Position numbers and translations under genes: made by a program. From Bacillota bacterium (GTDB taxonomy: Bacteria; Bacillota; Clostridia; Acetivibrionales; DSM-1351), in contig JAEZRV010000008.1 in assembly GCA_023444055.1 (NCBI GenBank), positions 62,001 through 126,000 of the forward strand: DNA of 64,000 bases, in the 5' to 3' direction. Below, piece after piece: positions 26,743 through 35,160 of this stretch. Below the pieces are notes generated by a model. It did no database searches. It saw only the letters and a list, made by a program, of their open reading frames with translations, and was not told the DNA's origin. Position 1 is the first letter of the stretch, and every line of letters starts with the position of its first letter.

Positions 26743-27765
26743 ATGTTAGGAGATGATTTTATTTTTATTTTTGAGTGGTTAAATGATCAACTGCTAAAAA
26801 TGGAATGGCTTAGCAGTTTGATAACATTGCTGGTGCAGAATGTTTTTGGATTAGATGTTAAAGGTAAGCTTGGCGGTAGTATTCACTTTTTCATTTATGA
26901 TGTAATTAAAATATTCATTCTGTTATCAGTACTTATATTTTTAATTTCATATATACAAAGCTATTTTCCGCCAGAGAGGACAAAAAAAATTCTGGGTGGA
27001 TTTAATGGCATCACAGCAAATATATTAGGTGCTTTGCTGGGGACTGTAACACCATTTTGCTCCTGCTCATCCATACCTTTGTTTATAGGGTTTACAAGTG
27101 CGGGACTTCCTATTGGTGTAACCTTTTCTTTCTTAATATCTTCACCACTTGTAGATTTAGCATCTGTTATTCTGCTTGCAAGTATATTTAACTGGAAAAT
27201 TGCAATAGCTTATGTTATTGTGGGCATTATTTTAGCTGTTACAGGTGGAACTGTTATAAGTAAGCTGAAACTTGAAAAATATGTAGAGCCTTTTGTTTAT
27301 AACAATAAAATAATTGAACTTGAGCAGGAAGAACTGACTCGTTCAGACAGAGTAGACTTTGCTAAAAGCCAAGTGCTTAACATTATAAAAAAGGTGTGGC
27401 CGTATATTTTAGCAGGTGTTTTCATAGGTGCAGCTATCCACAATTGGATTCCAAAACCAGTAATAGCAGCTATTCTAGGTCAAGATAAGTGGTACTCAGT
27501 AATTTTGGCAACTATTGTTGGTGTTCCGATGTATGCAGATATTTTTGGCACACTTCCAATTGCGGAAGCATTAGTGGGAAAGGGCGTAGGTGTTGGTACT
27601 GCGTTATCCTTCATGATGGGGGTTACAGCACTTTCACTTCCATCTTTAATCATGCTTAAAAAAGTTGTTAAGACAAGGTTATTAGCAATATTTTTTAGTG
27701 TTGTTACTATAGGCATTATAATAATAGGCTATATTTTTAATTCATTTGGATATTTGTTATTGTAA
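26743..27765 (+). CDS. arsP: ArsP-like permease (DUF318/YraQ family)
   Basis: A 340-residue protein with about eight membrane helices. The TPFCSCSSIPLFIG segment near residue 105 holds the conserved cysteines of the DUF318 family, whose studied member ArsP exports trivalent organoarsenicals. The second half shows the related GVPMYADIFGTLP motif. It lies 67 bases after arsR, and the operon continues with thioredoxin-like proteins that could keep arsenic or the permease thiols reduced. Some family members are called only permeases of unknown substrate. The exact start is uncertain because the AAGGAG site lies about 20 bases before ATG 26743. Confidence 0.85.
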   Translation: MLGDDFIFIFEWLNDQLLKMEWLSSLITLLVQNVFGLDVKGKLGGSIHFFIYDVIKIFILLSVLIFLISYIQSYFPPERTKKILGGFNGITANILGALLGTVTPFCSCSSIPLFIGFTSAGLPIGVTFSFLISSPLVDLASVILLASIFNWKIAIAYVIVGIILAVTGGTVISKLKLEKYVEPFVYNNKIIELEQEELTRSDRVDFAKSQVLNIIKKVWPYILAGVFIGAAIHNWIPKPVIAAILGQDKWYSVILATIVGVPMYADIFGTLPIAEALVGKGVGVGTALSFMMGVTALSLPSLIMLKKVVKTRLLAIFFSVVTIGIIIIGYIFNSFGYLLL

Positions 27766-27929
27766 TAAGAGTTTTGTATTAGAGTAATGGCATTTTGTAT
27801 TTTTTACAAACCTAGTAGCATAGTGTTCTTAACTTAAAAAATCTTGTGTTGTAAAGTATCTAATCTGGCAAGTAATTGTAGTGGGATTAGATGTGATAGA
27901 TATTTATTAAAACTAAAGGGGGATTTATA

Positions 27930-28196
27930 ATGTCAAAAACTTGGTATCCTGTTATTGATTATGGAAAATGTATTGAATGCGGTGCTTGTACTAACAAATG
28001 TACACATGGGGTATACGATTTAGAAAAAGCACCTACTCCTGTTGTTGTTAATCCAGAGGGCTGTGTTCAAGGCTGTCATGGATGTGGAAATCTATGCCCA
28101 GCTAATGCAATTGAATATGTAGGTGATATGAAAAAAGAAAATGAAAATTGTTGTTGCTCATGTGGTGATGATAGTAGAGGATGTTGCGATGAGTGA
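27930..28196 (+). CDS. Ferredoxin-like Fe-S protein with Cys-rich tail
   Basis: An 88-residue protein with two ferredoxin cysteine sets, CIECGACTNKC and CVQGCHGCGNLCP, for one or two [4Fe-4S] clusters. The acidic C-terminus is rich in cysteine (NCCCSCGDDSRGCCDE), which could bind a thiophilic metal such as arsenic. Small Fe-S proteins like this accompany DUF318 permeases in other Clostridia. AAGGGGGAT is the ribosome site. The 3' end overlaps the next gene by 8 bases, so translation is probably coupled. Confidence 0.85.
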   Translation: MSKTWYPVIDYGKCIECGACTNKCTHGVYDLEKAPTPVVVNPEGCVQGCHGCGNLCPANAIEYVGDMKKENENCCCSCGDDSRGCCDE

Positions 28197-28731
28197 TGAA
28201 AATACAAAAAAACCAAAAAAAGCTATAGCGGTTAAAATTATTATACCAATCCTTCTTGTATGCGTTATAGCAGGTATTTGGTTTATAAAAAACAATGATA
28301 AGGACACCTCATCTGTGGTTGGAAATAATGCTGATTTTGCTTTACATGTAACAGAAGAAATTAATCTTGAACAATTAAAATCATATGGGTTGCCTATTAT
28401 AATTGACTTTGGAGCAGACTCATGCATTCCATGTAAAGAAATGGCTCCTGTTTTGAAAGAGTTAAACGCAGAACTACAAGGGAAAGCAATAATAAAGTTT
28501 GTTGATGTTTGGAAATACCAGCAATTAGCTCAGGGATATCCTATAAATCTTATTCCAACTCAGATTTTTATTGATTCAACAGGAAAGCCATATAAACCTA
28601 AAGATGCTGAGGCTATGCAGATGCAACTATATAAATCCAGAGATACGGAAGAGCATATTTTTACAGCTCATGAAGGTGGAATTACAAAAGAGGAATTATT
28701 AAGCGCACTAAAGGAAATGGGGATGAAATAA
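28189..28731 (+). CDS. Membrane-anchored thioredoxin-like protein 1
   Basis: A 180-residue protein with one N-terminal membrane helix (about residues 15-35) and an extracytoplasmic thioredoxin fold. The active site is SCIPCKEM and the cis-Pro loop is NLIPTQIF. The start ATG 28189 is selected over an upstream in-frame ATG because AGAGGA sits just before it and the helix then starts properly. It is a paralogue of the next gene, with the thioredoxin domains nearly collinear. It would receive electrons from CcdA encoded downstream. Confidence 0.88.
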   Translation: MSDENTKKPKKAIAVKIIIPILLVCVIAGIWFIKNNDKDTSSVVGNNADFALHVTEEINLEQLKSYGLPIIIDFGADSCIPCKEMAPVLKELNAELQGKAIIKFVDVWKYQQLAQGYPINLIPTQIFIDSTGKPYKPKDAEAMQMQLYKSRDTEEHIFTAHEGGITKEELLSALKEMGMK

Positions 28732-28795
28732 ATCTCCATATTGTAAGTTTTTAAAGGAATATTATTGGTGAGAAAAAATATGGAGGATACTACAT

Positions 28796-29704
28796 ATGAA
28801 TAACGATAATAACACAAGATTAAAAAAAGGTTTTGCTTTAAAAATAATTATCCCTGTTCTGCTTATAGGTGTTGTAGTTGGTATATGGGTTGTAAAGAAT
28901 GAACAAAATAATACTGTACTAGCCGGGGCAGATAAACCTATTTCTGATTCGATAGAAAAAACATCTTCAGACGAGTCTTCAATTCCCAGTGTTAGCACTA
29001 GCTCGATAATACAAGAAGAAACAACAAAAAATTCTAATGTTAGTGCTGAACCAACTAATAAATTAAGTGTAGCTGATGAAACAAAAGATAGTGCAGCTAC
29101 AACAGTTAAATTAAATGAGGGTGCATCTGATAAAGTAGCTACAGAAACAACAAAAAAGAACAATACTGCTTCGACTAATAAAACACAAAAGGCTGAGCCC
29201 CAAAAACCTATTACATCATCAGAAAAAGCTAATGAAAATACCTCCGAAGAGGCTAGTCTAGCTTCAACTGATAATCCAAATAAAGCTGAGTCTGACAGTC
29301 TTGACTTTGCTCTTCATGTGACAGAAAAAATTGATCTTGAAAAATTAAAATCATATAGATTACCAATTGTTATTGACTTTGGTGCAGACTCTTGTATTCC
29401 ATGCAAGCAAATGGCTCCAGTATTAAAAGAATTAAATGAAGAGTTACAAGGTAAGGCTATCATAAAATTTGTTGATGTATGGAAGTACAGAGATTTAGCT
29501 GAAGGTTACCCTATAAGCTTAATACCAACTCAGATTTTAATTGATGCAAATGGTAAGCCATACAGCCCTGAGAATCCTGAAGCTATGCAACTGAAACTTT
29601 ATTCAACAAAAGATACAGGAGAACATGTTTTTACAGCTCATGAGGGCGGGTTGACTAAAGAGCAGCTATTGAGTATGTTGAAGGAAATGGGGTTAAAAGG
29701 TTAA
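28796..29704 (+). CDS. Membrane-anchored thioredoxin-like protein 2 with long linker
   Basis: A 302-residue paralogue of the preceding protein. After the membrane helix (about residues 12-32) comes a Ser/Thr/Lys/Glu-rich, probably disordered linker of some 130 residues. The thioredoxin domain follows, with SCIPCKQM and SLIPTQIL. The linker would let the redox domain reach further into the wall space. The tandem copies indicate a local duplication followed by linker growth. Confidence 0.88.
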   Translation: MNNDNNTRLKKGFALKIIIPVLLIGVVVGIWVVKNEQNNTVLAGADKPISDSIEKTSSDESSIPSVSTSSIIQEETTKNSNVSAEPTNKLSVADETKDSAATTVKLNEGASDKVATETTKKNNTASTNKTQKAEPQKPITSSEKANENTSEEASLASTDNPNKAESDSLDFALHVTEKIDLEKLKSYRLPIVIDFGADSCIPCKQMAPVLKELNEELQGKAIIKFVDVWKYRDLAEGYPISLIPTQILIDANGKPYSPENPEAMQLKLYSTKDTGEHVFTAHEGGLTKEQLLSMLKEMGLKG

Positions 29705-29705
29705 A

Positions 29706-29788
29706 AGAAATTACTAATACATTTAAAGGAGGTGCCAAGTCCATGTCATTTCTGTCATGTAGTTTTGTGTAGAATGTGGGGCATGGAC
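29706..29788 (+). repeat. Hairpin/micro-ORF repeat element, copy 2
   Basis: The same conserved blocks as at 18998-19100. A 7-bp stem pairs 29739-29745 with 29782-29788. A micro-ORF at 29743-29772 (MSFLSCSFV) starts behind AAAGGAGGTGCC and stops one base before an in-frame ATG of the ccdA reading frame (29774). This arrangement suits translational coupling. Confidence 0.7.
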
Positions 29789-30496
29789 ATAATAATGGAT
29801 ATTGTTATCAACCAATGGCTTGAAGTATTATCTTCTGCTATTTCAGCAAATATATGGTTAGCTCCGCTTTTAGCATTACTTGCAGGAATACTTACTTCCG
29901 TTACTCCCTGCGCACTTACAAGTGTACCGCTTGTAATAGGATATGTCGGAGGTACAGGGCAAAAGGATACCAAAAGAGCTTTTAAACTTTCTGTAGTATT
30001 TTCATTAGGTATGGCTGCTACATTTACTGTATTAGGTACAGCTGCATCACTTCTTGGGAAACTCATGCAGGGAACAGGTTCTTGGTGGTACCTAGTTCTT
30101 GGTATACTTATGCTTTTAATGGCTTTGCAGACTTGGGAGATATACAACTTTATACCTTCAACTTATGCTATTGACAAAAGCACTAAGCGTGGTTTTATTG
30201 GAGCATTTCTTGCTGGTGTCTTAGGAGGTTTTTTCTCATCTCCCTGTGCGACTCCTGTTTTAGTTGTGTTACTTGCAATAGTGGCAAAAGGAGGAAGCCT
30301 GATATGGGGAATATTACTTTTATTGCTTTACTCTTTAGGACATAGTTTTCTAGTAATGGTAGCAGGCACATCTGTCGGGTTTGTTCATAAGTTGTCGACA
30401 AGTGAGAAATACGGCGGAGCAAGTAAAATACTTAGAATTGTAATGGGCATACTTATAATGTTAATTGCATTTTATATGTTTTATCTTGGATTTTAG
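29783..30496 (+). CDS. ccdA: CcdA-type thiol/disulfide transporter
   Basis: About 237 residues with six membrane helices. It moves reducing equivalents from cytoplasmic thioredoxin to extracytoplasmic thioredoxin-like proteins. The conserved pairs are SVTPCALTSVP in helix 1 and SSPCATPVL in helix 4, each with Cys next to Pro. The start is uncertain: ATGs at 29774, 29783 and 29795 are in frame, the first coupled to a micro-ORF. Its partners are most likely the two anchored thioredoxins just upstream. Confidence 0.88.
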   Translation: MDIIMDIVINQWLEVLSSAISANIWLAPLLALLAGILTSVTPCALTSVPLVIGYVGGTGQKDTKRAFKLSVVFSLGMAATFTVLGTAASLLGKLMQGTGSWWYLVLGILMLLMALQTWEIYNFIPSTYAIDKSTKRGFIGAFLAGVLGGFFSSPCATPVLVVLLAIVAKGGSLIWGILLLLLYSLGHSFLVMVAGTSVGFVHKLSTSEKYGGASKILRIVMGILIMLIAFYMFYLGF

Positions 30497-30644
30497 AAAA
30501 CTTGGCTTGCGTCTAACCAAAGACAAAGTTCTAGTTGCACTTATACTAATATGATGCTGTATAATGAAAATTTGGTTACATAAATACGCTTAATTGGTAT
30601 AATATAAATTTATTGGTAAAAATAATATTAAGGAGAAATGTGTT

Positions 30645-30884
30645 ATGACAATTAAAATTTTAGGTTCAGGATGTAAAAATTGTGTTACTCTAATGGAGAA
30701 TACCGAAGCGGCAATAAAAGAAGCCGGAATAGAAGCAGAAATATCAAAGGTTACGGATATCCAAGATATTATGGCGTATGGCGTAATGTCAACACCTGCG
30801 CTTGTTATTGATGAAAAGGTTGTTTCGTTTGGAAGAGTTTTAAAGCCTAAGGAAATTATTAAGATTATAGAGAAGATAAAATAA
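30645..30884 (+). CDS. Small redox-active disulfide protein (mini-thioredoxin)
   Basis: A 79-residue thioredoxin-fold protein with the active site GSGCKNCVTL near residue 10 and the cis-Pro loop VMSTPALVID. It belongs to the small 'redox-active disulfide protein 2' (MTH895-like) family often found beside DUF318 permeases. It is cytoplasmic, as no signal or membrane segment is present. It may reduce ArsC or the permease cysteines. AAGGAG precedes the start. Confidence 0.9.
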   Translation: MTIKILGSGCKNCVTLMENTEAAIKEAGIEAEISKVTDIQDIMAYGVMSTPALVIDEKVVSFGRVLKPKEIIKIIEKIK

Positions 30885-30957
30885 TGTAGTAACACAAGTC
30901 AAAATGCTAAATTTGGGCAAAGTTGAGTAATTAATATTTTGCATGCAGTTAAGATTT

Positions 30958-31007
30958 GAAAGTAGTTAAAAATTTGTAAGTGTTAAAATTTCGAAAGTAG
31001 TTAAAAA
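30958..31007 (+). repeat. Imperfect tandem repeat upstream of ACR3
   Basis: GAAAGTAGTTAAAAA occurs at 30958-30972 and 30993-31007, with diverged copies of the GTTAAAATTT core between and after. The period is about 35 bases. Only two clean copies are present, so it is not a CRISPR. No function is evident in this roughly 250-base gap. Confidence 0.45.
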
Positions 31008-31141
31008 ATTAGGGACTAGTTAAAATTTTGTAGTAATTAGAATTGAAAGCAAGAAAAATTGCAATCGAGTAATACGATTTATTAGAATACAATTAAGCGT
31101 AAGCATAATTTTAATCAAGTAAAATGGAGGGAGTATTTAGC

Positions 31142-32230
31142 GTGGGAGAAGACAAGAAGGCTAGACTATCATTTCTTGACAGATATTTAACACTATGGAT
31201 TTTTATAGCTATGGCTGTGGGAGTTATTGGGGGATATCTATTACCAGATTTAGCAAAATCTTTAGGTGGACTCAGCACTGGAACTATATCTTGGCCTATA
31301 GCAATTGGACTCATAATAATGATGTATCCACCACTTGCTAAAGTTAAGTATGATGAGATAGGCAAGGTTTTTGAAAACAAAAAGGTTTTTTCTTTTTCAT
31401 TATTTCAAAATTGGATAATAGGACCGATTATAATGTTTGTTTTAGCAATAATTTTTCTTCGTGATGAACCTGGTTTCGCTACTGGACTCATTATAATTGG
31501 TCTTGCTCGCTGTATTGCTATGGTTATCGTCTGGAATACTCTTGCAAAGGGAGATAATGAATATTGTGCCGCACTAGTAGCACTGAACTCTATATTTCAA
31601 ATACTTCTATATGCAGTTTACATTTATCTTTTTGCATCTTTATTTCCTAAGTGGCTGGGGCTTTCTTGGGGAGGCCAGGTAGTTAAAGTGTCTATATGGG
31701 ATGTTGCAAAAAGCGTACTTATTTATTTGGGAATACCTTTTTTAGCAGGCTTTATTACAAGGTTCACATTAGTTAGAGTAAAAACAAAGGAATGGTATGA
31801 GAAAAAATTTATTCCTAAAATATCACCACTAGCGTTAATAGCTTTGTTATATACTATAGTTATTATGTTTATTACTAAGGGTGAACAGATTATTAATAAT
31901 CCGCTTGACGTAATTAGAATTGCGATACCACTATTAATATATTTCGCAATTATGTTTTTTGTTAGCTTTTATATGTCATACAGGGGTGGCTTTAAATATG
32001 ATCAGACAGTGACCTTGTCATTTACAGCGGCTAGTAATAACTTCGAGCTTGCAATAGCGGTTGCTGTCGCAGTGTTTGGCATTTCTTCAGACGTTGCATT
32101 TACAGCAGTTATAGGTCCTTTGGTTGAGGTGCCTGTTATGATTGGTTTAGTAAATTCTGCATTAATTTTCAAAAGGAAATATTTTGATGAAACTGGCACT
32201 CCAAAAGCTAGAATTAAAAGAGGTGCTTAG
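31142..32230 (+). CDS. acr3: Arsenite efflux transporter, ACR3 family
   Basis: A 362-residue protein with about ten membrane helices that exports arsenite. It has the family segment GLARCIAMVIVWN with the essential cysteine in helix 4, and FTAASNNFELAIAVA near helix 9. The GTG at 31142 is chosen because AGGGAG lies seven to eight bases upstream, whereas the ATG at 31124 precedes the site. It is fully consistent with ArsR upstream and ArsC downstream. Confidence 0.95.
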   Translation: MGEDKKARLSFLDRYLTLWIFIAMAVGVIGGYLLPDLAKSLGGLSTGTISWPIAIGLIIMMYPPLAKVKYDEIGKVFENKKVFSFSLFQNWIIGPIIMFVLAIIFLRDEPGFATGLIIIGLARCIAMVIVWNTLAKGDNEYCAALVALNSIFQILLYAVYIYLFASLFPKWLGLSWGGQVVKVSIWDVAKSVLIYLGIPFLAGFITRFTLVRVKTKEWYEKKFIPKISPLALIALLYTIVIMFITKGEQIINNPLDVIRIAIPLLIYFAIMFFVSFYMSYRGGFKYDQTVTLSFTAASNNFELAIAVAVAVFGISSDVAFTAVIGPLVEVPVMIGLVNSALIFKRKYFDETGTPKARIKRGA

Positions 32231-32282
32231 ATTAAAAGCTCAAAAATAAAGTTTGTACGAACATGGTGCGTTTTTGAGCCAC

Positions 32283-32302
32283 AAAAACCACAAGTGGTTT
32301 TT
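32283..32302 (+). repeat. AAAAACCACAAGTGGTTTTT hairpin, copy upstream of arsC
   Basis: A 20-base inverted repeat identical to 61361-61380. It lies about 100 bases before arsC, whose translation start is preceded by GTGTGGGAGGTTA, the same block as before the ferredoxin gene at 61442. It may be a mild attenuator or a copy of a short dispersed element. Confidence 0.6.
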
Positions 32303-32400
32303 GACGGTGTGTTTGTAATGGAACTGTGAAAAAAGCGGAGGTTCTCTGCCGAAGTCTTTTCAAAATTTCTGTACACAAATGGAGTGTGGGAGGTTAATAT

Positions 32401-32808
32401 ATGACAAATAAAATAAAAGTTGCATTTATTTGTGTTCATAACTCATGTCGTTCACAGATGGCGGAAGCTATATCAAAACTAATTGCAGCCGACAGCTTTG
32501 AAGCTTATTCTGCTGGTACTGAAACAAAGCCGCAGATTAATCAGGAAGCGGTGGCTGTTATAAAAAAATTATATGGTGTGGATATGAACGCCACGCAAAA
32601 ATCGAAATTAATATCAGATATTCCAGCTGTTGATGTTGTAATTACTATGGGCTGCAATGTAAATTGTCCTTTGTTGCCTTGCAAATACAGAGAAGACTGG
32701 GGACTTGAAGACCCAACAGGTAAGGAAAAAGAGGAATTTATAAAGGTTGCAAAAATAATAGAAGAGAAGGTGCTGGAGCTGAAAAGCAGGGTTAAGGGTT
32801 TGATATAA
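32401..32808 (+). CDS. arsC: Arsenate reductase, low-molecular-weight phosphatase type
   Basis: A 135-residue enzyme that reduces arsenate to arsenite for ACR3 to export. The P-loop CVHNSCR (Cys11 to Arg17, CX5R) is the catalytic site. Further cysteines in MGCNVNCPLLPCKY match the thioredoxin-coupled shuttle Cys of this class, and the Asp-Pro of EDPTG is the general acid. GGGAGGTTA precedes the ATG. It is separated from ACR3 by about 170 bases carrying hairpins, so it may be independently tuned. Confidence 0.93.
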   Translation: MTNKIKVAFICVHNSCRSQMAEAISKLIAADSFEAYSAGTETKPQINQEAVAVIKKLYGVDMNATQKSKLISDIPAVDVVITMGCNVNCPLLPCKYREDWGLEDPTGKEKEEFIKVAKIIEEKVLELKSRVKGLI

Positions 32809-32832
32809 TATATCCGGTGTCTACCGATTCCC

Positions 32833-32868
32833 AAGCTTCAGAAGGAGTAAAAACTCCACCTGAAGCTT
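32833..32868 (+). terminator. Hairpin after arsC, probable operon end
   Basis: AAGCTTCAG...GGAGT pairs with ACTCC...CTGAAGCTT with small internal asymmetry and an A-rich loop. The T tract after it is poor, so termination strength is uncertain. Confidence 0.55.
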
Positions 32869-33234
32869 AAACTTTGTTAAGGTGAATTAATATTATATAG
32901 TTTTGTACAGAAATAAATACGACTTTTTCCATGTTGAATAAAAAATAATCTATTCTTTCTCATGACAAATCAAATTAAGGAACTACCAGTTTATTGTAAA
33001 TAAAGGTTTTTATATTTCCCACTGCTCTTAATATATAAATAAAAGTTTAAGTTCGAGTCTAGGCGATTAATATGCCTAGTACTTTAAATTCTCCCAATCT
33101 TACTATTTCTAAACTTTACAAGAATTTTGGAATATATTAAGCAAAGAGAGTTAATCATTTAGATATTAATGATGTTTTTGAGATGTTGAACTATTGTGTT
33201 GAATTCCTAATAATCATTTAGTAAACTAGAGTAG

Positions 33235-33603
33235 TATCGAGAGAATGAATTTTTGTTTGTTGAGGTTAAATCAAGTTCGCCTCAACCGACAGTTGAAAAC
33301 AAAGAAAAATTTGATAAATATATTAATGAAATATCACAAAAGTTTTCACATTCATTTAATATGTATTTGTCTGCAATTTTAAAGCGGAATTGCTTTGATG
33401 AACTGCCTAAATCCTTAATACATATTGAGAGCAATAAAGCTGTGTTTAAATTTATTTTGATTATTAAGGGACATAAAATTGAATGGCTCCAACCCCTTAA
33501 AGATGCAATTTATAAAAACTTGCTCTATCATAATAAAATTTGGAATTGTCATGTAGTATTAATGAATGAAGAATTGGCAAAAGGCTATAAATTGGTTAAA
33601 TAG
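33235..33603 (+). pseudogene. Fragment with nuclease-like EVKSS strand
   Basis: The open frame runs from the stop at 33232 and translates as YRENEFLFVEVKSSSP and onwards, about 122 codons to the stop at 33601-33603. It has no ribosome site and no plausible start except TTG 33253. The hydrophobic strand ending in E-V-K resembles the core of PD-(D/E)xK nucleases, and the basic helical remainder is protein-like. I read it as the C-terminal remnant of a decayed nuclease-type gene. It lies in a gene-poor, degenerate stretch. Confidence 0.4.
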
Positions 33604-33903
33604 CGGTAAAAATATTAGGGGATTGACTTAAAGTAAATATAAGATACTTTTAATATCAGCAAGCTATTAAAAATAGTAAAACAGCGTACATATAGTGAAG
33701 AATCTGTATTATCTCATTTTTTCAATATTATATACCTAGAAAATTTAATAGTTGTATATGCTACTATCATATCATATAAACGGCTCTTTAGATGGGTTTT
33801 GTACATTTTAAGAAAAAACCTATAATCCAATGTTCCAAGTAAAACTTGATTTTTAAAGTATAGTGATTATTAAGAAATATTAATCTTTTTAATCTAAAGC
33901 GTC

Positions 33904-34371
33904 TTACAATGGAAAATCCACATTAATATTAAACCCACTTTTCGCCATCGTAGCAAAAGAAATTTTCCATCCTAATTTCATCACTCTGCTTTACATATTA
34001 CTAAGACCAATACTTTTCTTTATATTCTTGCAGCCTACTCCGTCATCTATAATATATAAGGATATCATATCGTCTGAAAGCTTTAGTATTATACTGACGT
34101 TTGTTGCCTTACCATGTCTGAGTGAGTTTGTAAGTGCCTCCTGACATATTCTATAGATTGTATTATTATAGAGTTGCATATTGTTTTCTTCATTTTCAAA
34201 TACTGAAAAATCTGCTAGAACTCCTGTTTTTTCAAAGTCAATTACCAGGTGATTTATTCCTTTTACTATTCCATATTCTCCTTGATCTTCAGATATTATA
34301 CCCAGGACTGATTTTTTAAGCTGGTTGTGTCCCTTTAACGCAGCATCCTTCATTTCATTAAGCTGACTATT
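33904..34371 (-). pseudogene. Remnant of a NarL-type sensor histidine kinase
   Basis: The frame from about 34371 reads an N-box (RICQEALTNSLRHGKAT) and a G-box (IIDDGVGCKNI), then GLSNM and an in-frame TAA near 33990. After that stop the same frame continues as SRVMKLGWKISF and ends in a normal C-terminal strand at 33904, so the TAA interrupts the ATPase domain. Upstream, a second frame (TGYLHQNANIDSDTIEIVSLMK) matches the dimerisation region, pointing to a frameshift near 34355. The kinase is therefore doubly broken. No response regulator is adjacent. Confidence 0.75.
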
Positions 34372-35160
34372 TCTATAGTATCACTATCAATATTTGCATT
34401 TTGATGCAAATATCCAGTAAAAGTCCTAGATGAAGGCACTGGTTATATATAAAATGCACATGATTCTATTATCTGTTTTTTTGCCTAGTAAATAATTTTA
34501 ATACTGATATTTCTATGTTTTTATATTGTATTTTGATGACCTAGCCGTACGGCAATGAAGATAAGCCCTTTAGGGCTAATGCTATAAACTTAATATGTAA
34601 AAACATGGCTTGGGTGAAAAATCAAAAATTTGTCTAAACGCAAAAACACTTGACTTTTTAAAAGTTGCCCAATAATCGAAAAGGATACATTAACATGTAT
34701 ATCTTTTAAATTATTGGTGAGAATATGAAGCTTTTTAAGAGAAATTTAAAAGTATTAAAGAAACAGTAAATAGCTATGAATTTTTGTTTTCAGCAAGATA
34801 TAGTTCTGAAGATTTTAGTAGATAAGGATAAAAGAATCTGAGAATCACATATGACTTTGAAATAAAAAGATGTCTGTTTCTTTGAGAGAGGTATGCTATA
34901 AGAAAAAACTATTCTTAAACATATTCATGCAAGCATCAAGAAATACTGATATTATGAGACATATTTCTACTTGTCAATTTGTAAGGTGAATTTTCACATA
35001 TGAGGCAGAGTAGAGCTCTTTTACTCAAAAATTCATAAGCTGACTACCACATAGTACATCACCATAGTATTTACAAAAATAAATATTAGTGCTAAAATTA
35101 ACAAAAATAATATATACATGTAAAAAATGTAATAAATGCATTGCGCAATTAGGAGGTATT
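34372..35160. other. Gene-poor region before the PUFA-synthase-like genes
   Basis: About 790 bases with no supported gene. The first 60 or so carry the frameshifted kinase fragment. A palindrome-bearing patch at 34545-34580 has GCCGTACGGC and AGCCCTTTAGGGCT. Another hairpin, AAAAGGATAC / GTATATCTTTT, lies near 34678-34708. The promoter for the large biosynthetic genes is probably in the last 200 bases, but I could not place it reliably. Confidence 0.45.

Noticed and set aside
30958..31007. CRISPR-like repeats upstream of ACR3
   Set aside because: Only two clean 15-base copies with diverged relatives, no regular spacer length and no cas genes.
33991..34353. A functional small ATPase-domain protein
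   Set aside because: The coding sense continues past the stop in frame and before the start in another frame, so it is part of a broken kinase gene.
34545..34625. c-di-GMP-I type riboswitch
   Set aside because: GCCGTACGGC and AGCCCTTTAGGGCT recall parts of such an RNA, but the conserved GACGCAAAGCC core is missing on both strands.
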